A DNA stretch of 64,000 bases from Tubiluchus corallicola (taxonomy: Eukaryota > Priapulida > Priapulimorpha > Priapulimorphida > Tubiluchidae), in NCBI GenBank assembly GCA_030141605.1, contig JAQGDQ010000170.1:254001-318000 (forward strand). The letters run 5' to 3'. A model generated the notes under the pieces. The model saw only the letters and a list, made by a program, of their open reading frames with translations, had not been told where the DNA came from and did no database searches. Below are positions 9,879 to 21,348 of this stretch, one piece after another (the first letter of the stretch is position 1; every line of letters begins with the position of its first letter). Position numbers and translations under genes: made by a program.

Positions 9879-11990
9879 TGCAAATGAATCAGTGCATGTT
9901 GAATCCAATGTATACTTTCAGAATTTCATCTTCACAATCAAAATCACATCTGCAAATTACGAAGCGATTATTTCATCCCGCTCCAGAAAATTTTTGTTTT
10001 TTTGTGGAGGGGAGGGGGCATTTTTCAAAGTGGCTAACTAGAGCTTTACAAATGTTTCTAATAAATGAACTGCAGAAAAGTTCCACTCGCAGTCACGTGC
10101 TTAAACCTCAAAGTTTGTATTATACGTGTACCAGACTGTCAGTCTCACTTGCAAATAAACCTCAGTTACAATTATTTCTATTATGATTAACTAAAATCAA
10201 TTATGTATAACTGCTCATATAGGCACACATTATACTGTTGGTAGTTTGCTAAAGGCGCCTAATTATTTGGAATAATCAATAAAAATACGTAATCAATAAA
10301 ATGGCCAAGTTTTAAGTTTCGAAGGAAAAATAACTGTTGTCCAACTAAGGGTTGTTCTGCAGTTATGTAAATATTACTAATACATAATATATATTACATG
10401 TATAATATATCCACTATCCGTATATATTTGGTGTTAGTTATAACATTATTATAATTATACCTATAGGTTAAATAAACTGTTTATACGTTATATTATGACG
10501 TGTAGGTTAAAGAAATTTATTAGCAAACTTGTGAATTGCTAGATTGGCTAGCAATGTAATCTGATGCAGGGAGCACGCAGTGGTTTCCCGAAATATTAAT
10601 AATAATTAATTAATAAATCTTGTTGTGTTTAATAAACCTTTTTTATTTTAACTAATGAATACACAACATTGCTCCTCAATTTTTAAATTAAAACACAATT
10701 ACGTGAATCAAAGATATTTTTACTCACCACATGTAGCAGGTAATTTAGTGACAAAGTACACTGTACACAGATCAGGAAGTAAATTACTACAAAACGACTA
10801 CGAGCCCTCTATAAGCTGAAATAGCGTAGACTTCTTTATGTTGCCCATCATGGCTGTCGAGTGTCACTTTCGCGCAACATTTTGCATAACTAGTTCTACA
10901 GATTTCCACGGCATTCAGAATGAAAGTAACGAAGAAAGTGGTATTAAATTAAATAGGGCGGTTGGAGGATTATTTACAGAGTTTAGTTCGTTTTCAAATG
11001 ACCAGTGTGAGTCAAGTATATTGTTTAGATGGCAAAGAACACCACTTTTGAATTAGCGTTGTAAATTATTACTTAATCGAAATTGCAAATACATATATAA
11101 AGACCGAAAGAAGTCGACTTACACAGTTACACATTGATTAAAAAGCGTTCAGATTGTAAACTATAGTTTGTAACAAATTGTGCAGCCATGTTGCGCTACA
11201 AAGGTACACCATAACATCAATTAACGACCAAATTCCCATGACAAAGTGACAACCAATAAAGGCAAATCGGCTTCCATATACTAACTCTTCGAAAACAGTA
11301 ATTTTTCGATTAATATTTGAATTAATATTGATTATCAAGACGGCAATTTAACTTGTCATGACGTGTGTGCATTATTAATTTTGAAATGTGAGCGTTTGTA
11401 TAGCGACAGACCACAGACAGAGCCGTTTTGAAGTGGAATTAAAAATAGCAAGTCTATACCGCGGATGCACCATTATTTAAAAAAATAACATTTCTCTGAT
11501 ATTGTTGTAATGTTGTTGTTTTGTCGCTGTTTTGTAGGCCTGCAACGCTGCCTAGGTGCTTAGCTTGTGTAACTGCACGCGCCTTGATCATTATACGTAA
11601 AAAAAATGATCTGTGCTGCACGCCTGCGTGCTTTTGACATTCTACAAATTCTTTTGACTTTTCTCTTTGCCAACAACTCTTTCGTTTTTTTCTTAGAATC
11701 AGTCACGAAGGCTGCTACCATTGGGTTACACACATTGAACATATATTTTAATTAAAAACTGAAAAAAATGAAACGCGTGATAGACGCGACCCCTGGTTTC
11801 ACTACGTAATACGATGAAAAGGCGAATGGCTTTTATCGTTTCCATGTGCCTGGTGCAGATTAACAATCACTAGTCACAAACCTGTTTAACATCCTGTCGT
11901 TCTGTGCGGCGTGCGCTTGACCTGTTTGAGTGTTACTACGAGTATATTGCGTCAGACTTTTTTCTTAACCTGAATTTTTTCATGTTCATA
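9879..11990. other. Intergenic between divergent cyclase-like gene and PLD
   Basis: AT-rich, no gene recognised. It should hold both upstream regions. A 39-bp exact copy of PLD coding sequence lies at 10961-10999 (listed separately). The minus-strand K/R-rich frame at 11560-11742 has no recognisable domain. Confidence 0.5.
10961..10999 (+). repeat. 39-bp exact copy of PLD coding sequence
   Basis: The stretch beginning gttggaggattatttacaga and ending cgttttcaaat is identical, base for base, to 13192-13230 inside the PX-domain coding region of the PLD gene. The match stops abruptly on both sides. It is in the same orientation as the gene and lies about 2.2 kb upstream of its source. Confidence 0.95.
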
Positions 11991-12121
11991 GTAAATTCGT
12001 GTCTTCGATGAGATTCATGTTGTGTACTAATGATGTATGAAATTATTTTGACGAGTTAGTCAGAGAACCAGTTTTAGAAGTGCCGCTTTACAGAATTATC
12101 CGCCGAGGTCGGCGTACTCAG
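11991..12121 (+). promoter_or_regulatory. Probable 5' UTR exon of the PLD gene
   Basis: A consensus donor, CTCAG|GTAAGC, falls at 12121/12122. It pairs with a strong pyrimidine-tract acceptor, ttttttgtcttctttcag, ending at 12672, 34 bases before the PLD start codon. The region upstream of the donor is therefore read as a non-coding first exon. The transcription start is not visible; the left edge given is a guess. Confidence 0.55.
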
Positions 12122-12672
12122 GTAAGCAGGGTGGGACGGTAAGCTAGCCGGTTGCCTTAGAAATATTAGAATATTAGAAATGTAGGGCATAAGTAAGCCG
12201 CATAACCACACATTTACTTTTTATAAAATCAGTAGGCAAAATTTGATTGCGAAAAATTAAAACTATTTGTGTACAAATTAGCACAAAATATTAAATGTGC
12301 AAACTTGTTCATTGACTAATATTATGTCTATTGATTATAATTTCATATATGCAGAAACGTTCGCCTATTTATTATGGGCTTAAAATCTGTACACAGAATA
12401 CTGTTTGTGATTGCAAATGGAGTTACAGCAGTGCATATATACGTATAATAAGGTTAAGTACAATTCTGTAGGCCTACACTACAGTTCATTTGTAAGACTT
12501 TGCAAATGCTAACATGTTAAGCATGAGTCCTGCATCTGTTCTTGTGCTTCGATCTTCATCTGTATCCTGTTGTGTTCCTATAGTATTTACTAGCCGAGTA
12601 GTTTTACATAACTTATGACTTTTTTAATGCAAGGTAAAAGTAAAAGCACCTTCATTTTTTGTCTTCTTTCAG
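12122..12672 (+). other. 5' UTR intron of the PLD gene
   Basis: Bounded by GTAAGC at the 5' end and a T-rich tract plus CAG at the 3' end. About 550 bp, AT-rich, no internal feature seen. Confidence 0.6.
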
Positions 12673-12706
12673 TTTGTAACCTAGTGTGTACAGTACTACA
12701 GGCATC

Positions 12707-15700
12707 ATGTCAGATCAGATGATTATTGAAGATTCTGAGTCAGAGTTTGAAGTTCTTGGAAGTACAGAAGATATTGATCCTGACTTTGTAGATAGAGGTG
12801 TCCCTGAGGAAGAGCTTAATCACATACCTTATTCACGCATTCATAGTCCTCCTGAACCATTTAAGTCCCAGAAACGCAAAGTATGGATTCCTGGAAAGCC
12901 AATTAACATTAAGATTATAGAAGCAGTGCGTCAGCCAACAAAAGATATAGCCAATCCCAATGTATATGTAATAGAAATTGAGCATGGAGGTTACAGTTGG
13001 CAAGTTCGACGACGGCACAAGCATTTTGGGAGTTTACATAATAGTTTGTTAATGTACCGAACTCAACTACACATTCCTGCCACAGCAGCAAAGAGAAGCC
13101 AGGCAAAAGGTTTGAAGAAGCAGCTTCCGAAATTTCCAAGACAACCTGATGGGCTTGTATCGCCTAACAAAATGGAGGAACGAAAACGGCAGTTGGAGGA
13201 TTATTTACAGAGTTTAGTTCGTTTTCAAATATACCGTAACCATCCAGAGACACTAGATTTCTTCGAAGTCAGTCAGCTTTCTTTTGTGGACAATCTTGGC
13301 TCCAAAATGAAAGAGGGTATGATGAAAAAGCGAAGAGGTGGCCACAAAGGTGGTTGCTTTAGCTTTATTACTTTACCTGGTCCATGGAAAAAGAGATGGT
13401 TTGTGGTAAAGGACACATATGTTACATATGTTAGACCAGAAGATGGTGTTGTTTCTCATTTGCTGTTAATGGACTCTGGTTTCAAAGTACAAGCTGGACA
13501 TAGTATGACTACTGTTCGTCATGGTGTACTGATCACAAACAATTCCAGAGAGTTGCTACTGACTGCCTGGACACACCGAAGAGCACTAGAATGGGAAAAG
13601 GAGATCAAACAAGCCATGGAAACAACAGGAAAAGAGTTTATTGAACCCATTCGGTTTGACTCATATGCTCCTGCTCGTCCAGAATCATACTGTCGGTGTT
13701 TTGTGGATGGGGCGGGCTACTTTGATGCTGTTGCAGAAGGCATTGAAATAGCAAAAGAAGAAATATTCATTACAGATTGGTGGTTGAGCCCTGAGTTGTA
13801 TTTAAAACGTCCAGCTTTAGGTGACAAGTATCGTTTCGATTTGATGTTGAAAAGAAAGGCGGATGAGGGAGTAAAGATATTTCTTTTGCTGTATAAGGAA
13901 GTTGAAATGGCACTTGGTATTAATTCAGCCTACAGTAAGATTTGTCTTACCCAGAAACATCCGGAAAATATCGTTGTGATGAGACATCCTGATCACGTTC
14001 CTGGTGGTACATTTTTGTGGGCTCATCATGAAAAGATGGTAGTTATAGATCAACGTATAGCTTTCTTTGGCGGGCTAGATATATGTTACGCTCGCTGGGA
14101 TACACACCAGCATCGGCTGACAGATCTTGGACAAGGAGGTCCATTTATGCCAGGTCCTGACAGCATTAAGGTTGGTCTTCAGGGATCAGGGCTTACAAAT
14201 TTGTTAGTAAATCTTGCTGGGCTTGGTAATGGTCAGGAGCAGCAACATGAGCATGCTCAGTCTCCAGATTCTGGCAAACCTGAATCACCTATAACGGATG
14301 AGGATAATGAAGCACAGGGAAGCACGGCTGTACCAGTTCGTAATCTGTCGACCATTGAAGATGCTACTGACACTAGTGCAATAAAACGTCATAACAAGTA
14401 TAATCCCAAGGCTGCCTATCGACGACTGTCATCTAGACTTAAACCAGTCACAGAGTTGAAAAGACGGCGATCATTGGAAGCTGGTAGATTTCCTGTGTTT
14501 GAGGAGCATGGCCCACCAAAAGTACCCGGAGCCTTTGATGTGGAACCTCAAGGACAGAAACTGTGGATTGGCAAGGACTACTCTAACTTTATGTTTAAAG
14601 ATTTTGCAGATTTAGATGCTCCTTTCACAGACTTGATCGATCGTCATCAATGTCCTCGCATGCCTTGGCACGACATTGGCGCTTGTGTGTATGGAAAACC
14701 TGCACGTGATTTGGCACGACATTTTATTCAGCGTTGGAATCAATGCAAAATAGAAAAGGCAAAGTTCGAGTCCCACTATCCTCTCCTGCTACCAAAATCC
14801 TATGACCACGTTACTGTGCCAAGACACTTCAAGGAGACCTCTATCAAATGTACTGCACAAATGCTACGCAGCGTAAGTACTTGGTCTATTGGAGTTGAAC
14901 GAACAGAAGATTCTATCCACCAAGCCTATTTGTCTGCCATCCGGGAATCAAAACATTTCATCTACATCGAAAACCAATTCTTTGTAACTCACATCGACCA
15001 AGAATTCGTAAAGAATGGCATTGCTTTAGCGCTTTACGAACGGATAAAGCAAGCCCATGCTGCAGGGGAAAACTTCCGTGTGTATGTTGTCATGCCAGTC
15101 TTACCTGGTTTCGAAGGCGAAGTTGGAGCACCATCTGGCTATGCCATTCAGGCAATTTGTCATTGGCAGTACACATCCATCTGTCGTGGAGGTAATTCTT
15201 TAATAGAAAGGTTGACAAGAGATGGTGTACCTGCACATAAGTATATTACTTTCCATGGCCTGCGTACTCATTCCGTGATAAATGGCACTCCAATAACAGA
15301 GTTAATTTACGTTCATAGCAAGATGCTAATTGTTGATGACCGCATTTGTATTATTGGGTCAGCAAATATCAATGATCGCAGCATGATTGGTGATCGTGAC
15401 AGTGAGGTGGCTTGCATATTTGAGGACTCAGAATTTACTCCTTGTTTGATGGATGGCAAGGAAGCCCAGTGTGGTAAGCTGGTAGGCCCACACCGCAAGC
15501 TTGTTTTTCGGGAATTGCTTGGCCTTATTGATGCAGAGAATGGAGATGACCTAGTATCTGATCCATGCACCGATGAATTCTATAAGTCAGTTTGGTTGAA
15601 GACTGCATCTGTTAACACTGAATCTTTTGAAAAAGCATTCCACTGTTATCCAACAGATAATGTTCGTACATATGAGCAACTTGAAGAATATAAAAAGGAG

Positions 15701-15859
15701 ACATCTTTAGCAGAGACAAACCCTGATGAAGCCAGAGAAATAGTGAAAAACATCAAGGGTTATCTCATCTTACTTCCCACCATGTTTCTGGCTGATTCTG
15801 AACTGCGACCACCACCTACATCAAAAGAAGGTTTGGTTCCTGTGGATTTGTGGATCTAG
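12707..15859 (+). CDS. pld: Phospholipase D (PX-PH-HKD type, PLD1/2 family)
   Basis: Hydrolyses phosphatidylcholine to phosphatidic acid and choline at cell membranes. The protein has 1,050 residues, close to human PLD1 (1,074). Start: ATG at 12707 (MSDQMIIEDSE); the frame is open a few codons upstream but no earlier ATG exists after the acceptor. Domains: PX about residues 65-185 (phosphoinositide binding; RRRHKHFGSLH, KQLPKFP), PH about 202-300 (WKKRWFVVKD), first HKD motif H441-K443-D448 (HHEKMVVID, then GGLDICYARWD), a variable loop about 480-640, second HKD motif H870-K872-D877 (VHSKMLIVD, then GSANINDRSM), and the C-terminal PVDLWI, equivalent to the conserved hydrophobic end of the family. 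All catalytic residues are present. The coding region has no intron, unlike vertebrate PLD1/2, although a 5' UTR intron remains. Intron loss through a cDNA intermediate is one explanation. Confidence 0.97.
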   Translation: MSDQMIIEDSESEFEVLGSTEDIDPDFVDRGVPEEELNHIPYSRIHSPPEPFKSQKRKVWIPGKPINIKIIEAVRQPTKDIANPNVYVIEIEHGGYSWQVRRRHKHFGSLHNSLLMYRTQLHIPATAAKRSQAKGLKKQLPKFPRQPDGLVSPNKMEERKRQLEDYLQSLVRFQIYRNHPETLDFFEVSQLSFVDNLGSKMKEGMMKKRRGGHKGGCFSFITLPGPWKKRWFVVKDTYVTYVRPEDGVVSHLLLMDSGFKVQAGHSMTTVRHGVLITNNSRELLLTAWTHRRALEWEKEIKQAMETTGKEFIEPIRFDSYAPARPESYCRCFVDGAGYFDAVAEGIEIAKEEIFITDWWLSPELYLKRPALGDKYRFDLMLKRKADEGVKIFLLLYKEVEMALGINSAYSKICLTQKHPENIVVMRHPDHVPGGTFLWAHHEKMVVIDQRIAFFGGLDICYARWDTHQHRLTDLGQGGPFMPGPDSIKVGLQGSGLTNLLVNLAGLGNGQEQQHEHAQSPDSGKPESPITDEDNEAQGSTAVPVRNLSTIEDATDTSAIKRHNKYNPKAAYRRLSSRLKPVTELKRRRSLEAGRFPVFEEHGPPKVPGAFDVEPQGQKLWIGKDYSNFMFKDFADLDAPFTDLIDRHQCPRMPWHDIGACVYGKPARDLARHFIQRWNQCKIEKAKFESHYPLLLPKSYDHVTVPRHFKETSIKCTAQMLRSVSTWSIGVERTEDSIHQAYLSAIRESKHFIYIENQFFVTHIDQEFVKNGIALALYERIKQAHAAGENFRVYVVMPVLPGFEGEVGAPSGYAIQAICHWQYTSICRGGNSLIERLTRDGVPAHKYITFHGLRTHSVINGTPITELIYVHSKMLIVDDRICIIGSANINDRSMIGDRDSEVACIFEDSEFTPCLMDGKEAQCGKLVGPHRKLVFRELLGLIDAENGDDLVSDPCTDEFYKSVWLKTASVNTESFEKAFHCYPTDNVRTYEQLEEYKKETSLAETNPDEAREIVKNIKGYLILLPTMFLADSELRPPPTSKEGLVPVDLWI

Positions 15860-16470
15860 AAATATAAAACGGGTTATGAAGTGTTATATTGTTAATTCAG
15901 CATACATTGTGTGACACAAAGGCTAGCTATAGTTTAGAGAAATAGTCATGGTTTTATTTGTTTAATTTTTCAATTCAATTTGGCACACTGCAAGCCGGAA
16001 ACTAGCATTCAGCAACAAAGCCTGTTTAACAGTGTCGTTTGTGGCGGGACAAATCTGGCACTGTATGTGCACCAAGATGAAACACTGAATATGCTGAAGT
16101 GTTTGAGCCATGTTCTGATAGTATACATCCTCTCAAGAGCGGTAAATTGTCAGAAAGGCCCAAACCGAGTATTAAGTTTAGATGGGCATGAACCATTCAC
16201 TCACTTAATTCCGGTCACAAAGAACATGCCGTGATCCCTCGGCTATTCAGTTCTCTTTTGACATTGTTGTGATTACCACTGCATGAGTAAATAATTATGT
16301 CTTGTTAATTCTTTACAATTACAACATATTTTGACACTTTCCAAATTTAAGCTTGTTAAACTAGTATATAGATCAGTTGTGTTTAGGACATTTATTGGTA
16401 CATTATATAGACTACTCTATTTGCCTTAATTATTTATTGTAAGTAACAGAGAGTTTAGTAAAAAAATAAA
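15860..16470 (+). terminator. PLD 3' UTR and poly(A) signal
   Basis: After the TAG stop, the first plus-strand AATAAA is at 16465-16470 (aaaaaataaa), followed by a T-rich stretch. This gives a 3' UTR of about 0.6 kb. The small open frame at 15980-16234 lies within it and shows no domain. Confidence 0.55.
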
Positions 16471-18124
16471 AAGTGCCCCTTTATTACATGTGAAACTGTT
16501 TCAACATTATCTATTAATTAATGTTATTTAATAGTGTATTGATGTAACTGCTAAATTTTTGTAACATGGCGTTAGGCATGTTATTAGCATTGCGCAACGT
16601 GCTTAAGGAGATCTTGGGGAAAAAACCCAAAGCACCGACCATAGGAGTTTAGCCTATGTAACTTTCAGTAACAGTTATTGCAATAATTATGTAGATTTGT
16701 ATCTAATTTCTAGATCTACAGGCTTATGTAAAACATTTAGTTTTAGGTGCTCTTTGAAATGTAGCTACTTTAATTTTTTTCATTTAAGTTTTTTTATGGA
16801 TAATGATTATTTGCTCCAATCAGGGGCTGTTAGTAAAGTGGTTCATGCATTTTAAATTTCTGAGTGCAGCTAGATTGGAATATTATTTTGAGGCTGCTAC
16901 TTGAATGCCTCTTGTCTTATGATGATAAATAATTTATTGGTGTCTAGTGCACAGATGGAGAGAGCATCCTGATTTATTATGAATCAGTTAATTATGTTTT
17001 TATGACATGTGGTCTAGAGCAACTTTCGAAGAGCTGTCAACATTGCTGCTTTTGGACTGGTAGACTTTCATATAGTTCCTTAAACTCTGCTTATACTTGC
17101 ATGTACTTAAACTTATCGTGCTGGTTGAGTGTCTTCACACCCAAGTGTAGTGTTTATTGCATGTCATAATGCACACTACACACAGCAGAGTTCTACAGAT
17201 GTTTGTTTGTTAAATATGGGCGGGTGTGCACTTCCTATCAACCTGATGGGCGCCTTGGTCCATGACATACATGTTTGAATAGCGTACATGTATATAGGCA
17301 ACGACATTGTTAGATTTATTGCGAAAATAATATCGTTTATTATATGAAAAGCTAGAAGTAATTGTAGAAATACAGTTGCACACGAAACTTATTTATTTGA
17401 ATTCTATTAGTATTCAGGCCTAGTTTAGGTACCACTTTTATCAATCTTGTAGTTTGTTTGTAAGTTGATAACTAATGTTTTTAAAGCCGGTTTGTGAATT
17501 GGACGTCTGACATCGAAATGACTGTATTTTGCAAACTGAATTACCTCATTTAATGACAATATTGCGCTTTGTTAACTGTTGTGTCAAGGCTGACAAGTTA
17601 TCACTTTGGGAAACTCAGACTGACTTATATGAATGAGGTTTATGGTATACCCATCGCGGTTGGAGTGCATTATTGGGTGGATGCGCCCGGAGGCTTCGGA
17701 ATGTCTATCATGGTTAATAAAGCGTAAACCTCCACTCCCTATTTACATGTATGTTATTGTTAACAATCGCTGTCTATAAGGCTTTTGTTAATTAGCCGTC
17801 ATTTTCGGCAAAGTTTTGCACTACTATTGACGTCAGACTCGGGAGTTTTTGTAGCCTTATTCAGGTTTAATAATCATTGTACGCTGCCCAATTACTTTTG
17901 TTTTTGTTAAATTTGACGCTTTCTGAGAATTAACTAAAATCGTCTGGAATAAACATAAAATATTGTCTATTAATGTTTGTTAATGGCAACAGCATTATTG
18001 TGATGTTGAATCAATGCTCTTTGCCCACTGCATTGAATTTTGAAGCCAAACTTGTCAAAAATGACGGAAATGTGCCAAAATCTGGGTGAGCCTGGTTCAA
18101 ATTAAATCTCCTATAATCACTGGG

Positions 18125-18190
18125 GTTGAGTAATTGGCATAGTTATTGGCACTGTAATCTTAAGACTGCTGGTTCAAATTCAGAATCAGT
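18125..18190 (+). repeat. tRNA-derived SINE-like fragment
   Basis: An A-box-like block (ttggcatagttattggc, from 18133) is followed about 37 bases later by a B-box-like block (ggttcaaattc, 18171-18181). The spacing and sequences match an internal RNA polymerase III promoter. The flanks do not fold into a standard cloverleaf with an acceptor stem that I can see, so I call it a SINE head and not a tRNA gene. Confidence 0.45.
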
Positions 18191-18828
18191 CCACATGTTC
18201 TTCCATATTGGACAAGCTTAGTTTCAAAATCTAGTACCTGAGCTCATTCAATCATTTATAAATAATTATGGATTTTTTGACTTTAATTAAAATTAGTGTG
18301 TTAACAACAGTATTTAGTACTGTAATAGCAAAAATAAGAGCTAAATGGCTTCTGTTTTACTTTGTGACTTCATAAAATCTTTCATTATCAAACATTCCTT
18401 TGATTATGCATGTATTTAAATGGTAGTTTTTATCAAGTGTTTTTTATATTTTTCATATGCATGGACATTATAGTTTTTCTAAATATACAGTATTTATACA
18501 GTGTAGTATTGATGTGCCAGTACAGTGAAAGATTATTTTTCTAATGTTTTAAAATAACAATGCTCTGTATGTAAACGAGAAATAGTGATTCCAAGTGATA
18601 ATAATTTTTTATAGGAAATATTTTGCGAAACTGGATTTTGTATGCATAGTTGACAGTGGAAATAATATTACTTGTTTGGGTTCAAAAGTAACCTAATTTA
18701 TTAAGCCCTATTTCACAATCCTTTTGAATAATAGTTTCTTTTCAAGGCAAAGGTTCAAGTACAACAGCATATGTGATTAGTGACGTGATAAATTAGATGG
18801 TGATGGTAATTTTTAAATTTTACATCAT

Positions 18829-18848
18829 ATATATATATATATATATAA
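18829..18848. repeat. (AT)n microsatellite
   Basis: About ten AT dinucleotides in a row. Confidence 0.8.
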
Positions 18849-20894
18849 ATATACAAAAAAACATTTACAAACCATCACTGTGTTGTGCATTTTATTTACC
18901 AATAGTTGCCATGATATTAATTAATACAAGCAGCAATGCTTGACATGATCCTCCTAGAGTTAACGCTTTACCATTCAGATGCACTATACACTGATAGACA
19001 CTATAAATGTTCTAAACTGGCATTTAAACAAATGTTAAGCAATGAAATTTTACAACTAACTGAAACATGTATTATAGAACATTAGAAATTATGCTAGTTA
19101 TACGAATAATAGTAGTAAAAACAAATTTCAATGTATCTTGATAACGGTGGCAATGAACACGAACAAAGGCATGTCACAAAATGTGTTATAAAATCATAAA
19201 AGTGCACGTGTTAAAAAGGGTATTACATTATTGGTTTATATAATTGCTTTCTCAAAAAATCACAAACACCTGGGATAGAACTGGCACGAACCATAAATAT
19301 TGTAACAAAAAGTACATAAAAAATTTATTACAATCTCACTTCTCGCAAAAAATATGAATTAAATCTACAAATAGATCAGAAATTTTATTTAAGTTAATTT
19401 ATGTAATTATCACGTCACAACAGTATTACGGGTGTCTGCATTTACTTTCGCATGCATTAAACACAGAACGAGAACTGGAAATATATGTTAGCCATACAAA
19501 ATGAAGGCAGCATTACCACAACTACTTAAAGGTATATGTAAATGAAAGATCAAATACGAGGTGGCACCTGAGTGTGCTACAATCTCTGACACACTAAGGT
19601 TAAACATGTGGCTCCACCTTTATAGTATCTTACAATCTGTAACACATGTATTTCAACAATCACAATAATAATTATGCTTACATTAATTATAAAGGAAAGC
19701 CATAGCAAAAAAGAGTGAGCTTGGAAAAACGTGTTACTAGAGAGCTGATGGAGACATAGCAGCTGCACATTGCCATTTACACACACTTGGAGAAAACCGT
19801 AGAATTACAATGGCAGTTTTAGTTTAATTGTAGGTATGGCCTTCCACTGCCACTTACACACACTAAAGAAAGAAAAAACATGGAATTTGCGATGGCAGTT
19901 TTAATTATTCTATCAGACAAAGTTATCAAGCATAACGACAGTGCACAGCTGCAGACCACAATGCACATTCATTGTAATCTGCTGTAGTGTTTAACACAAT
20001 GCAAATATGAACATGATCCATCAAAACACAAAGTTATAACCGTACAAACTAATCTAAACTCTAGACTAAGTTAACTGTAACTAAACACTTCAAGGTTGAA
20101 ATATATAATATGTATATATATAAACATTTTACAAAAACAAAATTCTCTTCAGATGATATAATACAATACAAAAAACATTTTAAATTGTTATTGGCTGCAA
20201 GCAAAACAAGGCCATTAAATCATGGAAAATAATCTTGCTAATGGAACTTTCACCAAGGAATTTTATTTTCTCATCTGGCTGATCCAAGTTACCAAAATGG
20301 CTTTGTACAGAAAAGATGAACAAATTTCAAAAACGTGTGCTACGAAAATTTAAGGCTAACAATATATGACTATAATATGTTTGTAAAACTATACAATAGC
20401 TGAAGATATGCACAAATTGCTTGTGAAAAATATGCATTCGGAATATTTACCTCTACAAATGTCAAAACCCCTTTTGAATTACAAATTCCAAACTGTTTTA
20501 AAACTGCATGTCAGAAATAACTTAACTAAGAATTACACTAAGTACAGAGGCAAATACAACAGATATCTAATGAATTACTGTGCATTGAAAGATTCTTGTC
20601 AATAACATTACATAAAGTTCACATAGACATCAATAGCAAAACACACAGAAGCGTTGCCATGGTAATTCAGTTTTATAAGCTTTCAAATTATACTAGTATT
20701 GCACAAAAACATGTGCTAAAGAGCTTAGTGTATTATTTTACACTTGGCAATATGTATTTTATACTACAAGCAAAACCATAACCAGTGAAAAATATAATGG
20801 CCATAGTAATATATGCACAGTCAAGAGACCAACATTTTGAGCGAGAAAATTTTAGAATTTGCTATATTTAACTATTTTTTTGGTCATAGACTTG

Positions 20895-20900
20895 TTTATT
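20895..20900 (-). terminator. Candidate poly(A) signal of the acidic-protein gene
   Basis: TTTATT on the plus strand is AATAAA on the coding strand, about 300 bases past the TAA stop at 21202. It is the nearest canonical hexamer I noticed. Confidence 0.4.
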
Positions 20901-21201
20901 GTTTAAGCATGCACTGAGATATTTAACATTTCCCTAAATGTCGAAGCCTTTTTTTCATCCATTCACAGGTAGTTTTAATTTTGCTATTGACCAAATCCGA
21001 TATTTTAAGACGCAACATATAAGAACAACTAAATGAAAGTACTATATGAATGGTTTTGCCAAGTGTTAGTTTCACATTTAACGGTAGAATATATATAATT
21101 GCCACAAAATACAATGGAAATGTCCACAATACAGAGTGACTTTCACATGTTTTCATTAGCAATCACAAAGAGATAATTAAATAGTTACAGCTAATATTTT
21201 T

Positions 21202-21348
21202 TTAAGATTTTGACTTCTTTTTCTTGTCCTTCTTATCATCTTTCTTGCTCTTTCTGGCTGTTAATTCTTCTTCAAAAAGTTTGAGCTCTTCGTAGTATTG
21301 TTCCAGTTCAATGATACGAGCAAGCGGGGCTTTCCTCTCTTTATTCAT
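21202..21348 (-). CDS. Acidic-protein gene, exon 2
   Basis: 49 codons including the stop, after acceptor tttgtttacag. It encodes an amphipathic segment (ELEQYYEELKLFEEEL) followed by a lysine-rich tail. Assignment to exon 1 rests on matching phase 0, correct splice sites and continuity of charged composition across a 3.6-kb intron. Confidence 0.6.
   Translation of the reverse strand: MNKERKAPLARIIELEQYYEELKLFEEELTARKSKKDDKKDKKKKSKS

Larger units (their letters stand above)
16471..20894. other. Intergenic between convergent PLD and acidic-protein genes
   Basis: No gene recognised. It contains a tRNA-like stretch (18125-18190), an (AT)n run near 18829-18848 and many short AT tracts. Both neighbouring genes end towards this region, so only 3' ends are expected. 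Confidence 0.5.

Noticed and set aside
11560-11742. Minus-strand K/R-rich frame of 60 codons
   Set aside because: No recognisable domain, no splice partner, and AAAA/TTTT-rich DNA readily gives lysine-rich shadow frames.
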